A stretch of DNA of 64,000 nucleotides from Flavobacterium sp. (GTDB lineage Bacteria; Bacteroidota; Bacteroidia; Flavobacteriales; Flavobacteriaceae): contig NZ_PNJW01000012.1 in NCBI RefSeq assembly GCF_013822155.1, forward strand, positions 1-64,000, given 5' to 3'. Within the stretch, counting starts at the first letter, position 1; each line of letters begins with the position of its first letter. Shown here piece after piece: positions 29,354-38,714 of this stretch. Below the pieces are notes generated by a model. It was not told the origin of the DNA, did not search any database, and saw nothing but the letters and a program-made list of their open reading frames with translations. The position numbers and the translations under genes were made by a program.

Positions 29354-30867
29354 CTGGGAGGGATGATTGAAGAATCATCCCTCTTTTTTTTGTAAAAAAG
29401 ACAACCTTTTTCACTCATTTTCAAGTGATTATGAGAAAAAATATTTAACATGGTGGGTGTTCGATAGGTACCCTCCTGATAGTATAGGTTGCTGTCGAAC
29501 ACCAAGTTTACAAACTCTCTTTTTTGTAAAATATCAGCTCTTAAATACACTGAACGAATGTCAGTTAGCAATTCTAAGTTTTTCTCTAAAATAGTAAATG
29601 CGTTAGTTTCATTTTTGCTAAGTCTTTCTATTGCTGCTTTTGCAGATAAGATAGAACTATTGAAATTTGAATGCCACCTTTCATAAGTTTCTTTAGATAT
29701 TTCGTTATTAATCCATTTCTCCTCGAGTGAGAACATCTTCTCTTGGGTATCATCTACTAGCTTCTTCTTTTCAATTATTTTTTGTTTATTAGACTTGATA
29801 TGGTCTTCCAATGTATTTTTACATTTTGTTTTAACTTCCAACAACATATTTTCTGGTAAACTCATTAATTCGCAAACACTTAAAAATTGATTGTGTGCTT
29901 TGATAGCACTAATGTTATTGTGTTTTGGTACTTTACATTTATAGTAGTAAAAATACTTTCCCGATTTACCTCTAGAGGCTGCACCAGTAAGCAAATTACC
30001 GCAGTGACATTTGAGTATGCCCCTTAACGGAATTTCTTCATCTAATACTGACCTTGTCTTGTCTGGTTTTTTCATTTTGTTTTGCACCATTTGCCATGTT
30101 GTAATATCTATAATTGGCTCATGTATAGCGGGAAAAATTCCTCCTGGTAAATCTTTATATCCCTGAACTTTTAGCATGCCAACATACACAGGATTTAATA
30201 AAACCCTTTCAATAGCAGTGTTACCTTTTGTTTTAAATCCTAATTGATATGCTTTTTCTTTTATTTTATATAAAGGCACGTCTTTTAGATATGCATCATA
30301 TATAAAACTAATAATCTTCGCTTCTTTTTCTTCAACAACTAATTTTCTATCTTTCTGCTCTCCTACTTTAATGTATCCAAATGGCGGTCTTGTGCCAATG
30401 TAACGTCCCTCCTTCGCTCTAGCCGTATAAAGTCCCCCTCTAATCTTTATACTCCTATTGATATTATCTTCTTCAGCAAGTAATAATTGTAATCCCGCTC
30501 TAAAAAAACTACCGGGAGTATCATAATCAAATGTTATACCCTCAGTTACACTAACCACCTGAATACTATATTTCCTTTGTAACATTTTAACCATACTCAT
30601 TGCCTCTCCCGCATCACGACTAAATCTATCTAATTGATCCACCAACAGATAATCAACTACTTTATAATGCTTAGAAATAAACTCTTGCAACTTTATAAAA
30701 TCTGGTCTATCAAAGGTCTTAGCACTCTTACCTCTATCAATAAAAGTATCAACTAATTTGACATCGTTAAATTTAAGCCATTGATCTGTATAAAGCTCTT
30801 GCCTTTCAATAGAACCATTACTTTGACCTAATTGGCTAAATCTTAAATATCTAATCGCTCTTTTCAT
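29227..30867 (-). CDS. Large serine recombinase/integrase; C-terminus reads into antisense of tmRNA
   Basis: 'RAIRYLRFSQLGQSNGSIERQ', 'DYLLVDQLDRFSRD', recombinase and zinc-ribbon-like 'LRGILKCHCGNLLTGAASRG' regions, coiled coil; last ~42 codons lie in the tmRNA 3' end. Confidence 0.9.
   Translation of the reverse strand: MKRAIRYLRFSQLGQSNGSIERQELYTDQWLKFNDVKLVDTFIDRGKSAKTFDRPDFIKLQEFISKHYKVVDYLLVDQLDRFSRDAGEAMSMVKMLQRKYSIQVVSVTEGITFDYDTPGSFFRAGLQLLLAEEDNINRSIKIRGGLYTARAKEGRYIGTRPPFGYIKVGEQKDRKLVVEEKEAKIISFIYDAYLKDVPLYKIKEKAYQLGFKTKGNTAIERVLLNPVYVGMLKVQGYKDLPGGIFPAIHEPIIDITTWQMVQNKMKKPDKTRSVLDEEIPLRGILKCHCGNLLTGAASRGKSGKYFYYYKCKVPKHNNISAIKAHNQFLSVCELMSLPENMLLEVKTKCKNTLEDHIKSNKQKIIEKKKLVDDTQEKMFSLEEKWINNEISKETYERWHSNFNSSILSAKAAIERLSKNETNAFTILEKNLELLTDIRSVYLRADILQKREFVNLVFDSNLYYQEGTYRTPTMLNIFSHNHLKMSEKGCLFYKKKRDDSSIIPPSGVGENRTLVQTSNQRAFYAFILRLNFRQKARPKAATSCLAL
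29356..29392 (+). terminator. Hairpin gagggatgattgaagaatcatccctctttttttt directly after tmRNA
   Basis: Perfect stem plus T tract. Confidence 0.8.
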
Positions 30868-31006
30868 ATAGTTCTTTTAACGTTGTGGAGATAATAATTT
30901 CAACAAGTAAATTTAATATTTTTTGTTCTTTTTCTTTCTCAAAATCAATAAAATTTTCAGTTATTTTATTATCAATCAAACTTTTATCATCACCTTTTTC
31001 TTCCAT
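30851..31006 (-). CDS. 51-aa small acidic/helical protein overlapping the recombinase start
   Basis: MEEKGDDKSLIDNKITENFIDFEKEKEQKILNLLVEIIISTTLKELYEKSD*; preceded by TAAGGAGGATTAAA ribosome-binding sequence; absent from supplied track because short. Confidence 0.6.
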   Translation of the reverse strand: MEEKGDDKSLIDNKITENFIDFEKEKEQKILNLLVEIIISTTLKELYEKSD

Positions 31007-31499
31007 TTTAATCCTCCTTAACTAAATAAAGCAAAGCCCTGACTGACTTTGGAAATTTTTTCTAACTCACACCCTGTAAGCTCATTATTTTGAATTTAGT
31101 AAGAAGACTAAATGATAATCATAAAATGGCTACTAATGGTTTTTTTTTTCCTCCAAAGTCTTATGTAGAAGCTTTAGAAAAATTTTAAGCTATCATTTTC
31201 TTAAAACATAAAACCAATAAATCTAATTGGAATAGAACTTTTTCCAATGCGAAACGGATAAAAAGGCAGCTAAGGTGTAATGGGCATCCTCCGCACCACC
31301 CTACCAAAAGACTACGGCATAAACGGTTTCCTCCCCAAAGGGTACCCCTCCAATTATTCCGTTTCCTTTTGGTTTTTGCAATTGCCCATACCCTATGAAG
31401 GCTTTCTTTTTTTCCGTTTTTTCTTTTGGAAAAAAGTTTTGCGGAGCAGGAAGAAAAGGAAATGTAACAGTATTATAAATCATTTAAACAAGAAAAACT

Positions 31500-31892
31500 A
31501 TGAACATTACAGGAAGACTGACAAGGGATGCAGAAGTACGCACAACGTCACAAGAAAAACAAGTAGTAAACTTTTCAGTAGCGACAAACGACAACTACCG
31601 CAACAGACAAGGAGAACGTGTAGAGCAAACAACATATTTCGACTGCTCCTATTGGATAACCCCAAATGTAGCCAAACTACTTACAAAAGGCACTTTGGTA
31701 GAATTATCGGGACGAGTAAGTACAAGAGCATGGACAGGCAAAGACGGAGAGCCAAGGTCAGGACTGAATTTCCATACCTCGCAAATCAAACTGCACGGAG
31801 GTGGAAAGAGAGCAGAAACCGTACAGGTTACTTCACAAACTGAAAGTAGCAAGGGAACACCAAAGGGAACAGAGGACGACCTCCCATTTTAA
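31500..31892 (+). CDS. ssb: Single-stranded DNA-binding protein
   Basis: 'MNITGRLTRDAEVRTTSQEKQVVNFSVATND...WGK' OB-fold SSB pattern, acidic tip 'EDDLPF'. Confidence 0.93.
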   Translation: MNITGRLTRDAEVRTTSQEKQVVNFSVATNDNYRNRQGERVEQTTYFDCSYWITPNVAKLLTKGTLVELSGRVSTRAWTGKDGEPRSGLNFHTSQIKLHGGGKRAETVQVTSQTESSKGTPKGTEDDLPF

Positions 31893-31926
31893 CAACGAGT
31901 ATTTAAACATTTAAAATCATTATATC

Positions 31927-33000
31927 ATGGCACACAACATTAATTTCAACGAGAGAACAGGACGTTATTCATTCTTTAGCGTACAACAAAAAGCATGGCA
32001 CAGTTTGGGGCAAATCGTGGAGCAATACCCAACAAGCGAAGAAGCTATCAAGCACGCAGGGTTAGATTACGAAGTCGTAAAATCCCCAATATTTACCAAA
32101 GGTTCGGGCATTATCGAAACAGCTAATGGCATCGAGATAGGCAGTAGCGAATTGGAAGTACCCAACTATTTCGCCAACATTCGCACCGATAACAATACAG
32201 TATTGGGAGTAGTCGGTAAGGATTACCACATTGTACAAAATCGTGAAGCCTTTAATTTCTTTGATGCCATTGTAGGCGGTGGTGAGGGTATTCTCTATGA
32301 AACCGCAGGAGCGTTAGGCAACGGAGAACGCATTTTTATCACAGCCAAACTGCCCGACTATATCCGAGTAGGCAATGGCGATGATGTAACGGAAAAGTAC
32401 ATTTTCCTGACCACTTCGCACGATGGTAGCGGAAGTATCACAGCCGCATTTACACCTATCAGAATTGTTTGCCAAAACACCCTTAACGCTTCGTTACGCA
32501 GTATGACCAATGTAGTACGTATCAAACACACTTCGGGGGCAAAACAGCGTATCGAGAATGCCCACAAGATTATGGGGTTAGCTAACACATTGAGCAACCA
32601 GTTAGAGGGCATATTTAATGAGTGGGCAAAGGTAAAGGTAACAGACCGAGAGGTAAGAAAGTTAATCCAAATGGTACTTTGCCCGAACAAGGAAATGCTT
32701 GACCTAATCAAAAAAGGTGCGGAAGATGAAGTTTCCACCGTGTTCAAAAACACCGTTGATGATGCCTTTTCTTATGCAATGATAAGCGATACCCAACAAA
32801 TGGACACGACCAAAGGTACTTTGTTCGGAGCATATAATGCAGTTACAGGCTACTATCAGAATGTAAGAAATTACAAAAACGATGAAGCCAAATTACAGAG
32901 CATTGTATTGGGCGGAACTGCCCAACTCAAATCACAGAAAGCATTTGAACTATGTACCGCCTTTGCAATGGATGGTGCGGAAACCTTTAACCTTAATTAA
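31927..33000 (+). CDS. DUF932-domain protein
   Basis: 'MAHNINFNERTGRYSFFSVQQKAWHSLGQIVEQYPTSEEAIKHAGLDYEV...' phage/plasmid-like family. Confidence 0.88.
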   Translation: MAHNINFNERTGRYSFFSVQQKAWHSLGQIVEQYPTSEEAIKHAGLDYEVVKSPIFTKGSGIIETANGIEIGSSELEVPNYFANIRTDNNTVLGVVGKDYHIVQNREAFNFFDAIVGGGEGILYETAGALGNGERIFITAKLPDYIRVGNGDDVTEKYIFLTTSHDGSGSITAAFTPIRIVCQNTLNASLRSMTNVVRIKHTSGAKQRIENAHKIMGLANTLSNQLEGIFNEWAKVKVTDREVRKLIQMVLCPNKEMLDLIKKGAEDEVSTVFKNTVDDAFSYAMISDTQQMDTTKGTLFGAYNAVTGYYQNVRNYKNDEAKLQSIVLGGTAQLKSQKAFELCTAFAMDGAETFNLN

Positions 33001-33052
33001 ATAACAAACAGGCTACCGCTTTAAACGGTGGTAGCCTATAAAAACAACAACT

Positions 33053-33529
33053 ATGGCAAATTGGTGCAGTAACACGGTTGTTTTCGAGGGCAAACCCGAA
33101 GCAATCAAACAGATACAACAGCTTTTCCAAGCAATGAAGGAAAAGGAAGATAAGACCGAAGAAGGGCAACTGCCCGACTATTCGAGCGATACCAACGGAG
33201 GGTATTTCTTCGATATTTATTGGAACGAGGGAGACGAGGGCGTATTTCAGTATGAAACTAAATGGTCGCCCAATACAGAAGTGTTAAGAAACATGGCGGA
33301 AAAATATAAAGTGAATTTTATACAGGACTATGAGGAAATGGGAAACGGAGTATATGGCAGGGCAAGTTATCAAAATGGGATTTTGGACGATGTGTGTTTG
33401 AGCGATGAAGAACTGGAAACCTATTCTTTTGATGAAGAAACGGACACTTACCATTTCGAGGGGGAAACATACGATAGCGATTGTGAGATATTGGAAACGC
33501 TTTTAGAACGCAAACTATCATTCCTATGA
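33053..33529 (+). CDS. DUF1281/Api92-like ferredoxin-like protein
   Basis: 'MANWCSNTVVFEGKPEAIKQIQQLF...W' opening motif. Confidence 0.7.
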   Translation: MANWCSNTVVFEGKPEAIKQIQQLFQAMKEKEDKTEEGQLPDYSSDTNGGYFFDIYWNEGDEGVFQYETKWSPNTEVLRNMAEKYKVNFIQDYEEMGNGVYGRASYQNGILDDVCLSDEELETYSFDEETDTYHFEGETYDSDCEILETLLERKLSFL

Positions 33530-33735
33530 AAATAACAGACTTGAACGGATGCTCCATTGAGGTAACGAACCTTAAAGAAGCTATTGAAATGGCAAGGCAA
33601 TACAAAGAGTACCGCCACGAGGATAAAAGTTTCTCCGAGTTCGACAAACGACAAAAAGCCTATTGGGAGGATATGCACGAGAAACTCAAAGCAATAAAAA
33701 AGCAAGTAACAATAACTAAAATCGAAAAGCAATGA
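33526..33735 (+). CDS. Small hypothetical ICE protein
   Basis: ATG overlaps upstream stop; co-directional cluster. Confidence 0.6.
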   Translation: MKITDLNGCSIEVTNLKEAIEMARQYKEYRHEDKSFSEFDKRQKAYWEDMHEKLKAIKKQVTITKIEKQ

Positions 33736-34337
33736 ACACAAATTTTTTCAATCAAATACAGCAGTTGGACTTTACAGGAGTATTGCAACTGAACATTTCA
33801 AAAGGAATAGAAAGCAACCTAATTGTAACGGTTATGCTCAACAACGAACAATGCGGAGATAACGCCAAAAACGGTATTCCCCCATTGACATTTAACGCCA
33901 CGCCCCAAGAATTTGACGAGGGATTTTTTGAGCAGATAACCAAACCTATACAAAAGGTATCGGGATTAATGGTGGATATGGAAAAATTCCTAAAACAATT
34001 GGAAGAAGTTAAAAAGCAATCCGCAATCGAAAAGGAAAAAACCGAGAAAGCCAAAAAGGAGAAAGAAGCCAAAGACAAGAAGTTTAAAGATGCAATGGCA
34101 AAGGTGGACGAGTTGGAGAAAGAGGGCAAATTCCGTGAAGCGTGGATAAAAGTTCCTGATATAACGGAGTGTCCCGAAAAAGCGGACGAGATACGCAAAC
34201 GCAAAACATCATTGTCCGACAAGTTTGGAACACCGAGCCTTTTCGGGGCAATGGAAGAAGCAAAACCCGAACCGCAAAAAGAGGAAGAAGTTACTGCCGA
34301 TTATCCCATTGATGAAGCGGACGAAGAACAATATTAA
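33732..34337 (+). CDS. PRTRC system protein E
   Basis: 'MNTNFFNQIQQLDFTGVLQLNI...', coiled-coil K/E-rich middle, gene context. Confidence 0.75.
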   Translation: MNTNFFNQIQQLDFTGVLQLNISKGIESNLIVTVMLNNEQCGDNAKNGIPPLTFNATPQEFDEGFFEQITKPIQKVSGLMVDMEKFLKQLEEVKKQSAIEKEKTEKAKKEKEAKDKKFKDAMAKVDELEKEGKFREAWIKVPDITECPEKADEIRKRKTSLSDKFGTPSLFGAMEEAKPEPQKEEEVTADYPIDEADEEQY

Positions 34338-34355
34338 CACTTAAAAACGAGCATT

Positions 34356-34574
34356 ATGTTATTAGCAACCCAATTAGAGCGAGTATTCATACTCAAAGAT
34401 AAAGGACAGGACATCAAATTGACCGACCCCGAACCACGTTGGAGCGTGGAAGCCGTAATGAATTTTTACGCCAATATGTACCCGATTTTGACCACTGCCA
34501 AAGTATCTGCACCGCAAATCAAAGATGATGCAGTAGAGTACAAATTTGAGAGCGTAATGGGAACGAAAGGTTAA
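34356..34574 (+). CDS. PRTRC system protein C
   Basis: 'MLLATQLERVFILKDKGQDIKLTDPEPRWSVEAVMNFYANMYPILTTAKVSAPQI'. Confidence 0.85.
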   Translation: MLLATQLERVFILKDKGQDIKLTDPEPRWSVEAVMNFYANMYPILTTAKVSAPQIKDDAVEYKFESVMGTKG

Positions 34575-34590
34575 CCAAAATTATAAAACG

Positions 34591-35757
34591 ATGAATTATG
34601 CAACACAATATCATATCGGGAACAATCAGCATACCCGAACAGAAACGACAACAGCAGTTATACCGACAATTGGGCGAGTTCGCAAATTGGCTACAAAGAC
34701 CAAAGGACACAAGCCAAGTGCAGAAAGACAAACAGAAATCCGTACCCATAGCAATGCTACCAATGGTATTCTAAAATGTACGTTTCTACCAAAATTGAAA
34801 ACAGCACAATCTGTACAGGCTTGTCAGAAAACGGAGAGGGATTTCTATAAGTCCCTTTCCAAACTTGGCGACCATTACAGTATTGAACCAATGCAGACCA
34901 AAAATTTTGAGTTTCCCTACAATATAGCATTGGCTATGTGGGATATGGAAGCCAAAATAAAACGCACCCATATCAATTGGGATAGTTTCAAATTGGTACA
35001 GGACAGTAAGAAAATCTACTTCACAAGTGAGGAACGATACAGTACAGGTACAACCTTGTATTATATTCCTATTGTACCACTCTTTCAAATGCTCAAAGAC
35101 CCCAAGCGTAAAAAGACCACACAGCTACTTATATCAGTATGCAGTTATCTGTACCATATCGCCCAAATTCCATATTACAGGCAGGAAGACAGTTATTTGT
35201 ATTGGCTCTACGAAATGATGAACGATTGGGTGGAACAAGACGATGAAATAGACGAAACCGAAGCGTACAAAAGTGAGTTGAGAAATGCCGAATATTTAGG
35301 CGATAAAATTGAACAAAAGCTATTCAACCGTATTAATCTAAAGGTATTTGAACAGCGTTTGAGCCGATTTAAAAGCCTTGATACATTCGACAGGGAATGT
35401 TGGCAAGTTGCTTGTAATGCCTTTGCACTTTATACGGAATATCCCACAGCAAGCATTTTCAGAAACGCACCATTGCCTGAACAAGACCCCTATGATGATG
35501 ATTACGAAAATGAAGTAATCGGAATGGAAAAGTACATTTCATTTGTCGCAGATACAAAAGGTTGGCTATATGAAAGCATTGCAGACAGCATCAACAATGA
35601 ATTTAACGAATATGGAGCAATGGAAGAACCTACCATATCCAAGCGATTTGATGGAAGCGAAATACCAACAACCAACCTCGATTTTGAGAACCGTCTGTTT
35701 GATTTATTGAATGATTTGAGTGGATTATTATACGAATACAAAATAATAGAAAAATGA
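34591..35757 (+). CDS. PRTRC-cluster protein, possibly PRTRC F-like
   Basis: 388 aa located between PRTRC C and B. Confidence 0.6.
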   Translation: MNYATQYHIGNNQHTRTETTTAVIPTIGRVRKLATKTKGHKPSAERQTEIRTHSNATNGILKCTFLPKLKTAQSVQACQKTERDFYKSLSKLGDHYSIEPMQTKNFEFPYNIALAMWDMEAKIKRTHINWDSFKLVQDSKKIYFTSEERYSTGTTLYYIPIVPLFQMLKDPKRKKTTQLLISVCSYLYHIAQIPYYRQEDSYLYWLYEMMNDWVEQDDEIDETEAYKSELRNAEYLGDKIEQKLFNRINLKVFEQRLSRFKSLDTFDRECWQVACNAFALYTEYPTASIFRNAPLPEQDPYDDDYENEVIGMEKYISFVADTKGWLYESIADSINNEFNEYGAMEEPTISKRFDGSEIPTTNLDFENRLFDLLNDLSGLLYEYKIIEK

Positions 35758-36476
35758 ATAATACAACCGACATAACAGACCATTTTGGCACATTGTACCA
35801 TCCAAAATCTGCTTTGGTTTTTTATGAAGCCAAAGGAACTGAAACCTATATGTATGTGGAGCATTTCGATATGGACAGCAACGGAACGCCTATCAATGCC
35901 CATCCATTAACCGTAAAGGAAGCTAATGTTTTGGCAAAAGCTTTACAGACCGATGAAGAAAAGAACCAAGCCTTTTTAAAACCAAAAGGAATCTTACCGA
36001 CAAACATTCTGCATTTCAATCCGAATGTTGAAAAAGGTACAGTATTATGGTACACCAAAGCACAGAAAAGGCAACTGTATTTTGTGGATAGTTTGGGCAT
36101 CCCTAATGGAATAGCACAAGTACCGCCCATGCTTTGGTTGGCGAACAAAAGCAGTCTTACAGTATTTGCATTGGCAAACGACAGAAGACCCACCGAGAAA
36201 ACGCCATTGCATTATGCACCTTTCTTCAATATCTACGAAAAGGGCAATGTTTGTATGGGTACTGTTGGCATTGATATTAAAAATTCGGCTTCGGTTGAGG
36301 AATTTATACAGGCGTGGGAACATTATTTTTTCAATTCCTATTTCAGCCATTCCTTATGCGAGAACTTGACAAAAACAAACATTGTAAACCTTTGGAAAGA
36401 CCTTGTTGGTACTGACAAGCCTTTTCCGAAAGAAGCATTGAAAAAGAATAACAAAACCCTTAAAAATCTATTGTGA
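35754..36476 (+). CDS. PRTRC system protein B
   Basis: 'DHFGTLYHPKSALVFYEAKGTETYMYVEHFDM...' plus context. Confidence 0.75.
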   Translation: MNNTTDITDHFGTLYHPKSALVFYEAKGTETYMYVEHFDMDSNGTPINAHPLTVKEANVLAKALQTDEEKNQAFLKPKGILPTNILHFNPNVEKGTVLWYTKAQKRQLYFVDSLGIPNGIAQVPPMLWLANKSSLTVFALANDRRPTEKTPLHYAPFFNIYEKGNVCMGTVGIDIKNSASVEEFIQAWEHYFFNSYFSHSLCENLTKTNIVNLWKDLVGTDKPFPKEALKKNNKTLKNLL

Positions 36477-37282
36477 TGGGAACAGAAAAAACCGCAGTGC
36501 ATTTTACGGACAATTACCTGCTCAGTCCGACCAATCCGATTTCGCTAAACCTTATCGGGGCAGGTGGCACAGGCTCAAAAGTATTGACCGCCCTGATGGA
36601 AATAAACGAGAGCCTGATAGCGTTGGGACACGCAGGGTTGCAGGTACGCCTTTGGGATGATGACATTATCACGAGTGCCAATTTGGGCAGACAGCGTTTT
36701 GCAGAAAGTGAAACAGGATTATACAAATCCGTTACCTTGATCAATCGTTGCAACCGCTGGGCAGGAACAAATTGGAAAGCCGAAACGGTAAAATTTGAAA
36801 AGGATAAATTCGGAAGATTGCCCGAAAAAGCAAGGGCAATCATTACTATTACGTGTGTGGACAATGTACAGGCGAGGTTTGGCGTTGCTGAAATCCTAAA
36901 AGAAACAAGCTACCGAAGACACTACCAAGATGAACCAAAATATTGGATGGACTTTGGCAACAGCCAAGATACAGGGCAGGTACTGCTATCTACTATCGGA
37001 GCGATAAAACAACCCAATTCAGAGAAATACCGAACGGTGGCAAGCCTGCCTTTTGTTACGGATGAATTTGGCGAATTGCTGAAGCAATCCGAACAAGGGG
37101 ACAACACGCCAAGTTGCTCACTTGCCGAAGCATTGGAAAACCAGGATTTGTTTATCAATTCATCATTGACACAAATGGGGTGTTCCTTGTTGTGGAACTT
37201 GTTCCGCACGGGAATGACCGAATACAAGGGATTTTTTCACAATCTGAAAGATTTCCGAACGCACCCGATAAAAGTAGCCTAA
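36473..37282 (+). CDS. PRTRC system ThiF family protein
   Basis: 'ISLNLIGAGGTGSKVLTALMEIN...VRLWDDDIITSANLGRQRF' ThiF/E1 Rossmann motif. Confidence 0.9.
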   Translation: MMGTEKTAVHFTDNYLLSPTNPISLNLIGAGGTGSKVLTALMEINESLIALGHAGLQVRLWDDDIITSANLGRQRFAESETGLYKSVTLINRCNRWAGTNWKAETVKFEKDKFGRLPEKARAIITITCVDNVQARFGVAEILKETSYRRHYQDEPKYWMDFGNSQDTGQVLLSTIGAIKQPNSEKYRTVASLPFVTDEFGELLKQSEQGDNTPSCSLAEALENQDLFINSSLTQMGCSLLWNLFRTGMTEYKGFFHNLKDFRTHPIKVA

Positions 37283-37613
37283 ATGCCAAAATCGGCGGGC
37301 AAAAATGCAATTCCTTACTACGGTCGGAAACGAATTTTTGCATTTAAAATTGGTGCAACCCCTTTGTCAAAATGTACCGCTACACATTTCCCTTCCCTTA
37401 CATCTTACCAAGCAGGTTGCTAGATTTTTACATGGGATATTCACTATCCCATTTGTTGTGTTTAAGACTGACTTCTTTTCTTTTCAAATAGCGACCAAAG
37501 AAAAGAAGCAAAAGAACGTCGCAGAATTGATTTGGATTTTATCTTTTTGAAAGTTACAGAACCTGTTAAATTGATTAAATTTGAGGTCTGCTAGTAACAC
37601 TATAAATTTCAAA

Positions 37614-38603
37614 ATGATTGAAACAGAAATCTCAATAACTATAAACAGGAAATCCGATATTACCTTATTAGAGCAAACAATTGTGGGGAACAAGTTCCAA
37701 TTTCCAGTTTACATTCGGGAATTTGAATTTAGCTATCAAATAAATTTTACAAGTGATTATGAGGAATGGGAATTAGACACGGTCATTCTCAATTCTTTTC
37801 CTGGATATGAATTTACCACCGACCTTGAAAAAGGACTAAAAGAAATACGGGTTCAAATATCCAGATACCAATCTGAATTATCGACCGATGGCTGGGGAAG
37901 ACGGATTGAAAATCCTTTAGATGAAACGAAATATCTTGTAAAAGCGTCGGCAAGTAAACCTGAAAAATTCAACCCTAAAATCAAAGTATTGTTTGAAGAT
38001 AAAGAGCATTACTACTTTGTAAATATTGTAGATGGTGTTAACAGGACTACTGAAGAAAAAGGTTTTTTACTTCTGGATCATTTTAAACCCAATGAAACTA
38101 ATGAAGCAACATTTTTTAAAGATAGATTGTATAAATCTCCTTTAGAAGCCTTTCATTCAGGATACTATAAGTTATCTGAATTAGTGGATAAGGATTTTAG
38201 AACATACCTTGAAAACAGAAAGAAAGAAATCAGGGAAATTCAAAAGCAACCACGAAAAATCATCAGTGATTTTATAACTGCTTGCAACAGTTCAGATGAA
38301 AGTAGTATCCTGCTAAATCTTGACGAAAATATCGTTTTTGAAGCACGTAAAAACTGGAAAACTTTATTTGAAACCGAAAACATTTCAAATTTCAAAGAAT
38401 ATCTGAACTCATCCGAACAACAATTGTGCAGTAAGAATTTTAAAATTCGTTCATCTTGGAGTTTTAGTTTACCAAACGTGACTATTGGTGTAAAATATTT
38501 TCCACCAGCTACAGAACAGGATATGCACCCCACTCAAAAACATGAGCAGATAAGGTTTGTACTAGATGATAAAAAAATCGTCAGTATTCTGTATGAATGT
38601 TAG
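37614..38603 (+). CDS. Hypothetical protein (cargo)
   Basis: 329 aa from ATG 37614; no family recognised. Confidence 0.6.
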   Translation: MIETEISITINRKSDITLLEQTIVGNKFQFPVYIREFEFSYQINFTSDYEEWELDTVILNSFPGYEFTTDLEKGLKEIRVQISRYQSELSTDGWGRRIENPLDETKYLVKASASKPEKFNPKIKVLFEDKEHYYFVNIVDGVNRTTEEKGFLLLDHFKPNETNEATFFKDRLYKSPLEAFHSGYYKLSELVDKDFRTYLENRKKEIREIQKQPRKIISDFITACNSSDESSILLNLDENIVFEARKNWKTLFETENISNFKEYLNSSEQQLCSKNFKIRSSWSFSLPNVTIGVKYFPPATEQDMHPTQKHEQIRFVLDDKKIVSILYEC

Positions 38604-38714
38604 TCAGGTATAGCTAAAGTCAGTTTGGTTATGTCCACGATATAAATTTCAAGATAGTTTATTTTGTAAATTTGAAGAATAGTAGGTTACTAATAAATCA
38701 AATAGGAATTTTTA

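Noticed and set aside
31042-31160. 9-bp inverted repeat gactttgga/tccaaagtc upstream of the 51-aa ORF as an att or operator site
   Set aside because: Short arms with >90 bp loop in AT-rich DNA; not distinguishable from chance by eye.
31280-31843. 187-aa plus-strand ORF over ssb
   Set aside because: Overlaps ssb in another frame and is low-complexity/basic; the SSB frame is clearly the real gene.
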